From Rhodobiaceae bacterium (lineage in GTDB: Bacteria > Pseudomonadota > Alphaproteobacteria > Parvibaculales > Parvibaculaceae): a DNA stretch of 64,000 nt. The notes below the pieces were generated by a model. That model was given only the letters and a program-made list of their open reading frames with translations. It had not been told where the DNA came from and did no database searches. Every line of letters begins with the position of its first letter. The first letter of the stretch is position 1. Positions 53,289 through 61,443 of the stretch are shown piece by piece. The position numbers were made by a program, and so were the translations under genes. The stretch covers positions 744,001 to 808,000 of the forward strand of contig CP030277.1 in NCBI GenBank assembly GCA_003330885.1, written 5' to 3'.

Positions 53289-53648
53289 ATGAGCGATATT
53301 GTGACGCTTTATAGGCCAGTCGGTCCAAATGAACTGCAATTGATCGAGGAGGCTGGCTTCCGCGCCTTTCCACCTCGTTTGCCGGAACAGCCGATTTTTT
53401 ATCCGGTGACGAACGAAGAGTACGCCGCGAAGATCGCGCGTGATTGGAATGCAAAAGGGGAGGGAGAGCGAGGCTTTGTCACCCGGTTTGATGTTCAGGG
53501 CGACTATCTGGCTCGGTTCGAAAAGAAAATAGTAGGTGGTCGGGTCCATGAGGAATACTGGATTCCCGCCGAAGACCTGGATGAATTCAATGCGAACATC
53601 GTTGGCAAAATCGAAGTCATCGCCGAGTTCGTTGGGCCTAATGGCTAA
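53289..53648 (+). CDS. small conserved protein between sufB and sufC
   Basis: 119 residues from ATG 53289 (a TTG is 3 bases upstream). It has the conserved pattern of proteins annotated as ADP-ribosylation/crystallin J1-like: LYRPVGPNELQLIEEAG, FPPRLPEQPIFYPV, EEYAAKIARDWN and EYWIPAEDLDEFNANIVG. No enzymatic motif of ADP-ribosyl hydrolases is visible in this short version, so the name is only a label. Its presence inside the suf operon is unexplained. It begins six bases after sufB and ends 18 before sufC. Confidence 0.75.
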   Translation: MSDIVTLYRPVGPNELQLIEEAGFRAFPPRLPEQPIFYPVTNEEYAAKIARDWNAKGEGERGFVTRFDVQGDYLARFEKKIVGGRVHEEYWIPAEDLDEFNANIVGKIEVIAEFVGPNG

Positions 53649-53666
53649 GAGTAAGGATGAAGCTTA

Positions 53667-54416
53667 ATGCTTGAGATTAAAGACCTTCATGCAAGTGTAG
53701 ACGGGACCCCCATCCTGAAAGGCATTTCGCTCACCATTGGTGACGGCGAAGTCCACGCGATCATGGGCCCCAACGGATCGGGTAAGAGCACCTTGTCAAA
53801 CGTGTTGGCCGGTCGTGAGGACTATACGATCACCAAAGGGTCTATCACCTATAAGGGCAAGGACCTGACAGAGCTGTCGATTGAAGAACGCGCGTCTGCG
53901 GGCATCTTTCTGGCGTTCCAATACCCGACAGAGATTCCTGGTGTCACCACCATGACATTTCTCAAAACTGCCGTGAATGCGCAGCTGAAAGCCCGCGGCG
54001 AAGATGAGCTAGATGCTGTGAAGTTTCTAAAGCTCGTCCGTGAAAAAGCCAAAGAGCTAAAAGTCGAAGAAGACATGTTGAAGCGCCCGCTGAATGTCGG
54101 TTTCTCCGGCGGTGAGAAGAAGCGGGCAGAGACTTTGCAGATGTCGCTGCTTCAACCTTCGCTGGCGGTGCTGGATGAAACGGATTCAGGGCTCGACATT
54201 GATGCCCTCAAAATCGTCGCTGATGGGGTGAATCGCATGCGCGCTCCCGATCGTTCGATGATTGTGATTACTCATTATCAGCGTTTGTTGGATTATATCG
54301 TGCCTGATCATGTGCACGTATTGGCGAAGGGCAGGATCATCCGTTCTGGTGGCAAAGAGCTTGCCGCTGAGCTGGAAGCATCCGGCTATACCGACATGAC
54401 AGAGAGTGCAGCATGA
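53667..54416 (+). CDS. sufC: Fe-S assembly ATPase SufC
   Basis: ABC-type ATPase of SufBCD. 249 residues with Walker A GPNGSGKST (34-42), the signature FSGGEKKRAE, Walker B LAVLDETDSGLDID, and the typical H-loop in VITHYQRLLDYI. GAGTAAGGATGAA gives a ribosome site. Its stop overlaps the sufD start by four bases (ATGA). Cytoplasmic; drives conformational changes in SufB and SufD. Confidence 0.97.
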   Translation: MLEIKDLHASVDGTPILKGISLTIGDGEVHAIMGPNGSGKSTLSNVLAGREDYTITKGSITYKGKDLTELSIEERASAGIFLAFQYPTEIPGVTTMTFLKTAVNAQLKARGEDELDAVKFLKLVREKAKELKVEEDMLKRPLNVGFSGGEKKRAETLQMSLLQPSLAVLDETDSGLDIDALKIVADGVNRMRAPDRSMIVITHYQRLLDYIVPDHVHVLAKGRIIRSGGKELAAELEASGYTDMTESAA

Positions 54417-55720
54417 GCGATCAGGCTCTCACATATTTGGACGCAAACAGCGTTGCCGCTGAAGGACCTGCCTGGCTTGACGTACGACGCAAAGCTGCGC
54501 GGGCAAGTTTCGCAGACGCTGGCTTTCCCCATCGTCGTGTAGAGGCCTGGCGGTATACCGACCTGTCGCGTCTTGTGGCCAAGACAGATTGGCATCCGGC
54601 CGTGCCTCATGACGGCGCGGTGCTGGTTCCGGAAGGTCGGAGCAATCCATTCGCAGGCATTGCATCTCACAAGCTGGTCTTTGTGAACGGATTCTTTCGC
54701 AAAGATCTGTCAGAACTGGATGGCCTGCCCGAGGGTGTCGAAGTTCTGCCACTAGAGGCAGCGTTGGAGCGGGGTACCAAATTCGAAAGCGCTTTCGATG
54801 CCAATGGCCCGGAAGCGATGGCTCCCATTGCCGCTTTGAATACAGCCTGCGCTAGAGACGGTGCCGTTATTCGGTTGAGTGATGGTGTTCAGCTGGAGCA
54901 GCCGGTACAGCTTATCCATTATACGCCGGATGGTGGGGCGACTGTCGCTCATACGCGCAATGTCATTGAGCTGGGGGCTGGTGCGTCCTTGACGCTGTTT
55001 GAAGCCCAGATCGGCTGGGGCGGCGCCTACCTTGTGGATCGCGTCACGAACCTCAACCTGGGAGAGCGTGCCTCGCTTACCCATGTTCGATTGGAAGATG
55101 AAGATACAGAAGCGGTCCACTTGTCGACTGTGTTGGGCGATGTCGCATCAAACGCATCCTACATTGCAAACACACTCGCTCTCGGCGGGCGTGCTGGCCG
55201 TCTACAATCGGCGCTGCATTTCTCTGGTGAAGACGCGCACGCAGAAAGCAACACGGCATATTTGCTTCGGGAAACGCAACATCTCGACTCAACCATTGTG
55301 GTTGATCACGCGGTGCCCGGCTGCACCAGTGGAGCCCTTGCAAAAGGCGTGCTCGACGATGAGGCAACAGGTGTGTTTCAGGGCAAGGTGATTGTTGCAC
55401 CCCATGCACAAAAGAGCGATGCAAAGCAGATGAGCAATGCGCTGCTTCTCTCAAGAGACGCGGCCATGAATGCGAAGCCCGAGCTTGAAATCTATGCCGA
55501 TGATGTGCAGTGCGCCCACGGCAGCACAATTGGTGAACTTGACGGTGATGCACTTTTCTATCTTCGCTCAAGAGGCATTGAAGAGCAGACAGCGCGTCAA
55601 ATGCTGATTTCTGCTTTTCTGGGAGATGTGCTGGAGCAGATTTCCCATGAGGTTGCTCGTGATGCCTTGACCGAGCGGGCAACACAATGGTTTGAAGTGA
55701 AATCAGAGGGGGAGGCGTAG
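54413..55720 (+). CDS. sufD: Fe-S assembly protein SufD
   Basis: SufB paralogue and partner within the SufBCD complex. 435 residues with the SufD pattern RVEAWRYTDLSRL, FVNGFF, VAPHAQKSDAKQMSNALLLS and CAHGSTIGELDGDALFYLRSRG. The C-terminal half aligns with SufB in outline. It overlaps sufC by four bases and ends three bases before sufS. Cytoplasmic. Confidence 0.96.
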   Translation: MSDQALTYLDANSVAAEGPAWLDVRRKAARASFADAGFPHRRVEAWRYTDLSRLVAKTDWHPAVPHDGAVLVPEGRSNPFAGIASHKLVFVNGFFRKDLSELDGLPEGVEVLPLEAALERGTKFESAFDANGPEAMAPIAALNTACARDGAVIRLSDGVQLEQPVQLIHYTPDGGATVAHTRNVIELGAGASLTLFEAQIGWGGAYLVDRVTNLNLGERASLTHVRLEDEDTEAVHLSTVLGDVASNASYIANTLALGGRAGRLQSALHFSGEDAHAESNTAYLLRETQHLDSTIVVDHAVPGCTSGALAKGVLDDEATGVFQGKVIVAPHAQKSDAKQMSNALLLSRDAAMNAKPELEIYADDVQCAHGSTIGELDGDALFYLRSRGIEEQTARQMLISAFLGDVLEQISHEVARDALTERATQWFEVKSEGEA

Positions 55721-55723
55721 GAT

Positions 55724-56974
55724 ATGAACATGATCGACAGCAACACTCCCCTGGCAGCAGACTTTGACGTTGAAGCCATCCGCCGCGATTTCCCCATTCT
55801 CTCACGGGAGGTTTATGGCAAGCCGCTTGTCTATTTGGACAACGCCGCATCGGCCCAGAAGCCAAAAGCCGTTATTGATGCGACGCGCAGCGCCTATGAG
55901 AACGAGTATGCGAATGTGCACCGCGGGCTTCACTATCTCTCAAACGAAGCGACACAAAAATTCGAAGATGCGCGAGACAAGATCGCTGCCTTTTTGAACG
56001 CAGCTTCGTCAGATGAAATTATCTTCACCAGCGGTGCAACCGACTCAATCAATCTTGTCGCAGACAGCCTTGGATCTGAATTGGAAGAAGGGGATGAAAT
56101 CATCCTCTCCGTCCTGGAACATCATTCCAACATTGTGCCCTGGCATTTTCTTCGGGAGCGCAAAGGTGTTGTGCTCAAGTGGGTGCCAGTGAGCGATGAC
56201 GGTGAGCTGCTGATTGAAGAATATCAAAAGCTCTTCTCATCGCGCACGAAGCTGGTTGCGGTAACGGGTATGTCCAATGCGCTCGGCACAATTGCGCCGA
56301 CAAAAGACATGGTGCGCATCGCTCATGACCACGACGTTCCGATCCTCATTGATGCAAGCCAGCGCGTTGTCCACATGGTCACCGATGTGCGTGACCTCGA
56401 CTGTGACTTCCTGGCATTGACCGGCCACAAGCTCTACGGCCCCAGTGGTATTGGGGTCCTTTACGGCAAGCGCGATAAGCTCGCGACCATGCGCCCGTAT
56501 CGGGGCGGTGGCGAGATGATCCGCGAAGTGAAAATGGAAACGGTGACCTATGGGGAGCCGCCGCACCGCTTTGAGGCAGGAACACCACCGATCGTGCAAG
56601 CCATTGGGCTGGGCGCTGCGGTCGACTATGTCTCTTCAATCGGGCTCGATGTCATTTATGCTCATGAAAAAGAGCTCCTTGCCTATGCGACCGAGCGTCT
56701 GTCCGAGATCAATTCCTTGAAGGTATTGGGGACGACGCCTCAAAAAGGCGCGATCATGTCTTTTATTGTCGAGGGAGCGCACCCACATGACGTCTCGACT
56801 GTGATTGACAGGGCCGGAGTTGCTGTGAGAGCAGGGCATCACTGCGCACAACCGCTCATGGACCGTTTTGATGTAACAGGCACGTGTCGCGCGTCATTTG
56901 CGATGTATAATACGAAGGCTGAAGTTGATGCCCTGGCAGATGCGATTACAGGCGCAATCAAGTTCTTTAGCTAA
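55724..56974 (+). CDS. sufS: cysteine desulfurase, class II (SufS)
   Basis: PLP-dependent desulfurase that passes sulfur to the SufBCD system. 416 residues. PLP Lys236 is in LTGHKLYGPSG, and catalytic Cys374 is in RAGHHCAQP. DNAASAQKP near the N-terminus is typical. The PLP loop reads LIDASQ in place of the more common DGAQ. The operon thus has two desulfurases of different class; SufE is not adjacent, so SufS may use another acceptor. GGGGAGG precedes the ATG. Confidence 0.96.
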   Translation: MNMIDSNTPLAADFDVEAIRRDFPILSREVYGKPLVYLDNAASAQKPKAVIDATRSAYENEYANVHRGLHYLSNEATQKFEDARDKIAAFLNAASSDEIIFTSGATDSINLVADSLGSELEEGDEIILSVLEHHSNIVPWHFLRERKGVVLKWVPVSDDGELLIEEYQKLFSSRTKLVAVTGMSNALGTIAPTKDMVRIAHDHDVPILIDASQRVVHMVTDVRDLDCDFLALTGHKLYGPSGIGVLYGKRDKLATMRPYRGGGEMIREVKMETVTYGEPPHRFEAGTPPIVQAIGLGAAVDYVSSIGLDVIYAHEKELLAYATERLSEINSLKVLGTTPQKGAIMSFIVEGAHPHDVSTVIDRAGVAVRAGHHCAQPLMDRFDVTGTCRASFAMYNTKAEVDALADAITGAIKFFS

Positions 56975-56989
56975 GCAACGAAAGAATAA

Positions 56990-57400
56990 GTGGATCAGGA
57001 TATGAGTGAAGATCTGCCACAAGAGGCCATATCAGAGGCAACACCGGAGACCACCGGTGAAGCTGCTTCACAGTCGGCGATTCCAGCCGATGAATTAGCA
57101 CGCCTGACCGATGATCTGATCGGGGCGATCAAAACGGTCTACGACCCGGAAATCCCGGTCGATATCTATGAACTGGGCCTGATCTATAAAATCGACGTGT
57201 CTGATGACCGCGATGTGGTTGTGGATATGACTTTGACGGCGCCAGGCTGTCCTGTCGCCGGTGAAATGCCGGGCTGGGTCGCCGATGCGATCCGCTCAGT
57301 TGACGGAATTTGCGATGTGGATGTTAATCTGGTGTTTGATCCTCCATGGGATCCTGGCCGGATGAGCGATGAAGCGCGTGTCGCGCTGAATATGTATTAA
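56990..57400 (+). CDS. sufT: SufT/DUF59 Fe-S maturation protein
   Basis: MIP18-family protein involved in Fe-S cluster carriage to target enzymes. 136 residues from GTG 56990 (an internal ATG at 57002 is equally possible). An acidic N-terminal tail is followed by the DUF59 domain: YDPEIPVDIYELGLIYKID and TAPGCPVAGEMPGW with Cys87. The C-terminal stretch FDPPWDPGRMSDEARVAL is typical of the group. It lies between sufS and sufA, a standard place. Confidence 0.92.
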   Translation: MDQDMSEDLPQEAISEATPETTGEAASQSAIPADELARLTDDLIGAIKTVYDPEIPVDIYELGLIYKIDVSDDRDVVVDMTLTAPGCPVAGEMPGWVADAIRSVDGICDVDVNLVFDPPWDPGRMSDEARVALNMY

Positions 57401-57409
57401 GCGTTTTCG

Positions 57410-57429
57410 GCAGAAGTTTTTGCTTCTGC
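57410..57429 (+). promoter_or_regulatory. hairpin between sufT and sufA
   Basis: GCAGAAG (57410-57416), loop TTTTTG, CTTCTGC (57423-57429). No T run follows, so it is not a full terminator. It may partially reduce or stabilise downstream transcript within the operon. Confidence 0.4.
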
Positions 57430-57474
57430 GGTTCGAAAGCGATACAGGAAATCAACCGGCTGATCGGAGTTGCT

Positions 57475-57846
57475 ATGACGACGGTGAGAGAACGACCAAA
57501 AGCTGTGACATTAACCGATCGCGCTGCGGATCGGGTCAAGGCCATCATGGCCAACGCCAAAGAAGACTTTGTCGGCGTGCGCATCGGCGTCGAAACCGGT
57601 GGCTGCGCGGGCATGGCCTATACGATGGATTACGCAGAGGACATCGCGCCTCTGGATGAAATCGTCGAAGACAAGGGCGTGCGTATTCTGATTGACCCCA
57701 AAGCGATCCTGTTCCTCATCGGTACAGAGATGGACTGGGAGCAGGACACGTTTACCAGTGGCTTCAAGTTTAACAACCCGAATGCCGTGGATGCCTGTGG
57801 CTGTGGCGAAAGCTTCACGATCACACCGGCAGCAGCGTCCAACTAA
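57475..57846 (+). CDS. sufA: A-type Fe-S carrier protein (SufA/IscA/HesB)
   Basis: Carries and transfers assembled clusters. 123 residues with the three conserved Cys: Cys44 in TGGCAGMAY, Cys108 and Cys110 in DACGCGESF. The family size is usual. GGAG precedes the ATG. It is last of the core suf genes; a TfoX-like gene follows 8 nt later. Confidence 0.94.
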   Translation: MTTVRERPKAVTLTDRAADRVKAIMANAKEDFVGVRIGVETGGCAGMAYTMDYAEDIAPLDEIVEDKGVRILIDPKAILFLIGTEMDWEQDTFTSGFKFNNPNAVDACGCGESFTITPAAASN

Positions 57847-57854
57847 GTCTGAAT

Positions 57855-58259
57855 ATGGCAGTCAGCTCGGAGTACAAAGCCTTCGTGCTGGAGGCGCTTG
57901 ACCCGCTCGGGGATATCCGCATCCGGAACATGTTTGGTGGCGCCGGGGTTTACTATCGCGACCTGATGTTTGGCCTCATTGCCAGCGAGACGCTTCACTT
58001 TAAAGCTGATGACATCAATAAGGGTGCCTTCGAAGACGAAGGCATGACGCAGTTCCTCTATGAAGCCCCACCCAAAGACGGCAAGGAGGGGCGCAAGATC
58101 TCTATGTCTTACTGGGAGATACCGGGCCGCCTGTATGATGAGCCGGAAGAACTGATCGAGTGGGCGAAGGCGGCGATTGAGGCCGCCACAAGGAACAAGA
58201 AGACCAAGCCCAAGCGGAAGAAAACGTCCAAGAAAAAATTAGCCGGTAGAAAGAAATAG
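57855..58259 (+). CDS. TfoX/Sxy N-terminal domain protein
   Basis: 134 residues. The TfoX N-terminal pattern is visible: VLEALDPLGDIRIRNMFGGAGVYYRDLMFGLI and KISMSYWEIPGRLYDEPEEL. TfoX proteins are linked to competence or to general nucleoid functions, but the role in Alphaproteobacteria is unclear. The tail is strongly basic (KKTKPKRKKTSKKKLAGRKK) and may contact DNA. It starts eight bases after sufA, so it rides on the suf transcript. A terminator begins at its stop. Confidence 0.85.
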   Translation: MAVSSEYKAFVLEALDPLGDIRIRNMFGGAGVYYRDLMFGLIASETLHFKADDINKGAFEDEGMTQFLYEAPPKDGKEGRKISMSYWEIPGRLYDEPEELIEWAKAAIEAATRNKKTKPKRKKTSKKKLAGRKK

Positions 58260-58290
58260 GGGCCGCCTCGGCAAGAAGCAGCCCCTTTTC
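58258..58290 (+). terminator. terminator of the iscR-suf-tfoX operon
   Basis: AGGGGC (58258-58263) pairs with GCCCCT (58281-58286), and TTTT follows. It starts inside the tfoX-like stop codon and marks the end of the operon. Confidence 0.75.
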
Positions 58291-58307
58291 TGTTCTCTCT
58301 TGCTGAG

Positions 58308-59099
58308 TTACTCGCCTTTGAACTCCGCAGGGCGTTTCTCAAGGAAAGCCTTCACGCCCTCTTTGAAGTCGCTACTGCGTCCAGCGCTCCGTTGAAGCTG
58401 CCGCTCCAGATTGAGCTGTTCTTCATAAGTATTGTCATCGCTTTCCCAGTAGAGCTGACGGATCAGACCAAGGGAGAAAGGACCGTCGGCCAATTGCCGG
58501 GCGATCTTGTCGGTTTCTTCTGGCAGCGCGTTGTCATCAAAAACGCGATTGATCAGACCCCACTGTAGAGCTGTCTCCGCGGGGAGTTTTTCGCCCATCA
58601 TGGAAAGTTCCATGGCGCGGGCACGACCCACAAGGCGTGGCAGCAGCCAGGTTGAGCCACCATCAGGCACAAGGCCAATGCGACGGAACGCCTGAAGGAA
58701 GTAGGAAGACCGAGCGCACAGGATCATGTCTCCCATGAGCGCGAAGCTCATGCCGACGCCAGCAGCTGGTCCATTCACTGATGTGACCAGGGGGACAGGC
58801 AGGTTGCGCAGACGGCGCAGGAAGGGGTGGTAGGCCTTCTCCAGCGCCGATCCCGCATCCGGGTTTTTGGGCTGAGGGCCTTCATTGCGCCCTTGCAGAT
58901 TGGCGCCCGTACAGAAACCACGGCCTTCGCCAGTCAGGACAAGACAGCGCACTTTACTGTCCGGATCTTCGACCACATCCATCGCCTCTTCAAGGCCCTG
59001 CAGCATCTCCATCGATACTGCATTCATCACTTCTGGATGGTTGAGCGTAAGCGTCGCAATTCCATCTTTGATCTCAAGTCTTACATGTTGAAAGTCCAT
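58308..59099 (-). CDS. enoyl-CoA hydratase/isomerase family protein
   Basis: Crotonase-fold enzyme, 263 residues. Oxyanion-hole segments are GRGFCTGANLQG and NGPAAGVGMSFALMGDM. The following GRARAMELSMMGEKLPAETALQWGLINRVF is typical. An acidic catalytic residue in the usual Glu positions is not clear from the motif alone, so isomerase versus hydratase cannot be decided. AGGGAGAAG precedes the ATG. Paralogue and partner of the next gene, 29 nt apart. Confidence 0.9.
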   Translation of the reverse strand: MDFQHVRLEIKDGIATLTLNHPEVMNAVSMEMLQGLEEAMDVVEDPDSKVRCLVLTGEGRGFCTGANLQGRNEGPQPKNPDAGSALEKAYHPFLRRLRNLPVPLVTSVNGPAAGVGMSFALMGDMILCARSSYFLQAFRRIGLVPDGGSTWLLPRLVGRARAMELSMMGEKLPAETALQWGLINRVFDDNALPEETDKIARQLADGPFSLGLIRQLYWESDDNTYEEQLNLERQLQRSAGRSSDFKEGVKAFLEKRPAEFKGE

Positions 59100-59128
59100 A
59101 GACTTCTCCCTGTTTGTTTTGTTGCATC

Positions 59129-59923
59129 TTACCCTGCAACGAATTCTGGTTCTTTCTTTTTGAGAAACGAAACGACGCCCTCGGCAAAATTCGGATGGTC
59201 ACCCAGCTTGCCCTGCGTATCGCGCTCATAGTCCAATTGTTGGGCGAGCGTATTGTGCTCAGCCATGTCCAGCGCCTTTTTGATTTCAGCAAACGCATTG
59301 GTCGGGCCTGCAGCGAGTTGTTTTGCGTATCCCATTGCTGTCTCGTTTAGCTTTTCATCATCCACACACTCATAGATCAAGCCCCACTCAGCAGCGGTTT
59401 CGGCCGGAAGCTTGTTGCCTAATAGGGCAAGCGCGCGCGCACGGGCACGACCGACAAGGTGAGGGGTGAACCAGGTGCATCCCATGTCAGGGATGAGGGC
59501 CAGACGAGGCCCGAAAACTTGAACAAATTTTGCTGACCGCGCAGCAATGACGATGTCGCCTGCCAGCGCCAGACCAACGCCGCCTCCTGCTGTCATGCCG
59601 TTGACGGCTGTCACAACTGGCTTGGGCACTTCTGATAGTTCACGGACCATCGGGTTAAACCCGATGTCCATCCCGTGAGCCACACGCTCGCCGCGAGACA
59701 TGTCCTCATCGCCAGCCACATTGGCGGATAGATCAGCCCCGGCGCAGAAACCTCGACCATTACCTGTCACCAACAGAGCGCGCGCATTGTCGTCAGCGGC
59801 GAAATCGGCAACCGCAGAGCGAAACTCGGCGATCATCTCCATGTTGATGCTATTTAAAACCTCGGGCCGATTGAGCGTCAGATGGCCAATGCCCTCAGAC
59901 ACTTCATATGTGATCGTTTCCAT
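59129..59923 (-). CDS. enoyl-CoA hydratase/isomerase family protein
   Basis: 264-residue crotonase-fold paralogue of the gene just downstream. Motifs are GRGFCAGADLSA, NGMTAGGGVGLALAGDI and GRARARALALLGNKLPAETAAEWGLIYE. Similar length and layout in both suggest a tandem duplication followed by divergence. GAGGA precedes the ATG. Probably read together with the following gene in a beta-oxidation-type or aromatic ring-cleavage pathway, substrate unknown. Confidence 0.9.
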   Translation of the reverse strand: METITYEVSEGIGHLTLNRPEVLNSINMEMIAEFRSAVADFAADDNARALLVTGNGRGFCAGADLSANVAGDEDMSRGERVAHGMDIGFNPMVRELSEVPKPVVTAVNGMTAGGGVGLALAGDIVIAARSAKFVQVFGPRLALIPDMGCTWFTPHLVGRARARALALLGNKLPAETAAEWGLIYECVDDEKLNETAMGYAKQLAAGPTNAFAEIKKALDMAEHNTLAQQLDYERDTQGKLGDHPNFAEGVVSFLKKKEPEFVAG

Positions 59924-60088
59924 AAGTCCTCGTCATAGTTGACGACATGCCCCAAATACGCAGCAGTGGACACGCCAAAATTGGCGCAAACCTTACCGGT
60001 ACGCGACGATGGACGAAAGTGTAATAGGGGATTCAGCGGTAAAGCCGGTCCGACGCTACGGAAAAACGAGCGATGGTGCCGTGCTGAT

Positions 60089-61153
60089 TCAGCTGGCAGC
60101 TTGAGCTGGCTCCGCTGCGGCTGCACTGTCGGCTGCGACCACGCGATTCCGGCCCTGTTCCTTTGCCTCATAGAGCGCGGCATCAGCGCGGGCAATCATG
60201 GTCTGGGGCGTGTCACCCATTCCAAATTGCGCAACGCCCAGGGACATTGTTACCCGACCTAGATTTTCACCAGTGGATTTTTTCACCAGCTCACGAGATT
60301 TGACGGTCTCACGAATGTGGTTCGCCAATTTGATCGCGTCATCCAATGCGGTGTTTGGAAGGATCATTGCGAACTCCTCGCCGCCATAGCGTGCGGGTGT
60401 GTCCTGACCCTTCACATTGTTACTTAAGCAACGGCCAACCAGGCGGAGAACCTGGTCACCGGCCTGATGACCAAATGTGTCATTGAATTTCTTGAAGAAA
60501 TCGATGTCTGCCATGGCAAGACACATTTCGGAGCCATTTTGCGATGCTTCTGCGATTGAACTCAGAAGAACTTCATCAAACGCTTTTCGGTTGGCGATGC
60601 CGGTCAGTTGATCGGTGAGCGCTTCGCTGCGTGCCTGAGCCAGATTGCTTCTAAGCTCTTCGACTTCGCTCTTGGACTCAGTGAGCTTCTCTTCAAGCTC
60701 CCGAGACCGTGTTTCCATTTGTTTAGTTGCTGCAACAATTGTTTCGACGACCTGTCCTAGGTCAGCAGCAGAAATCTCGCTGGTGAGCGCATCGCTCACA
60801 CCCTGCATCGATTTTCCAAATCGGTTGGTGTCGCCAGTAACGCTTGCGATCAGCTCGATGACATTGTCCATCTTGCCGCTCAGTTGCTCGCCAGCTTCAA
60901 TCGTTGAATCGGTCAGCTGCTCTTCCGGCGCGCTCAAAAGCGACTCGAGTTCATACATGAAGGGTGAGTCGAACGGCTTCGAGGCTTCAAAGCGATCATT
61001 GATCTTTGTATTTATTTCGGGGTTCTCGCCAGAGGCGTAGGCATACCAAACGCCGTACGCACCGGGGGTTGGCTCGATACTGTTGTCGCCCATCAGCTGC
61101 ATAGCTTTTGCGCCATATTCCAAAGCTGGTGAGGTGTTGGCTGTAGATGTCAC
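60089..61153 (-). CDS. GGDEF diguanylate cyclase
   Basis: 354 residues from GTG 61153, which has GGGGA upstream; a TTG at 61195 is less likely. A helical N-terminal region (1-140) of unknown type is followed by a coiled coil (about 140-175) and a GGDEF domain (about 178-345). The active-site signature is GGEEF (257-261), and Asp216 in MADIDFFKKFND is the metal ligand. The inhibitory site RxxD is replaced by KGQD (248-251), so product inhibition is likely weak or absent. No membrane segment is seen, so the protein is cytoplasmic. It makes c-di-GMP from two GTP. Confidence 0.93.
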   Translation of the reverse strand: MTSTANTSPALEYGAKAMQLMGDNSIEPTPGAYGVWYAYASGENPEINTKINDRFEASKPFDSPFMYELESLLSAPEEQLTDSTIEAGEQLSGKMDNVIELIASVTGDTNRFGKSMQGVSDALTSEISAADLGQVVETIVAATKQMETRSRELEEKLTESKSEVEELRSNLAQARSEALTDQLTGIANRKAFDEVLLSSIAEASQNGSEMCLAMADIDFFKKFNDTFGHQAGDQVLRLVGRCLSNNVKGQDTPARYGGEEFAMILPNTALDDAIKLANHIRETVKSRELVKKSTGENLGRVTMSLGVAQFGMGDTPQTMIARADAALYEAKEQGRNRVVAADSAAAAEPAQAAS

Positions 61154-61443
61154 GATGCTTCCCCGGATCAGATAGATTTTCCCTACGCCTATCAATCTAC
61201 GTGGGGATTATTACGTGTTCGTAAATTTTGGGACATCCATGGGGCATTTGGCTGGGAAAACCCGCTGTTTCGTGCGGTTTTGACCATGTAGCGCTATATG
61301 AAAGGCAATGTTAGTCTCAAACTCAGATGAGACGCCGGGGAGCAGAATTCCAGCCCCAGGAACTCAAATGGGTGTGAGCAGGCACAATCTTGTTCGCGCG
61401 GAGGCAATAATAGCGCGGCTGGGGCCGCCATTCGGAGGTACAA

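Noticed and set aside
55077-55865. 262-codon frame antisense to sufD/sufS
   Set aside because: Overlaps two firm genes, His/Arg/Cys-rich composition typical of antisense frames.
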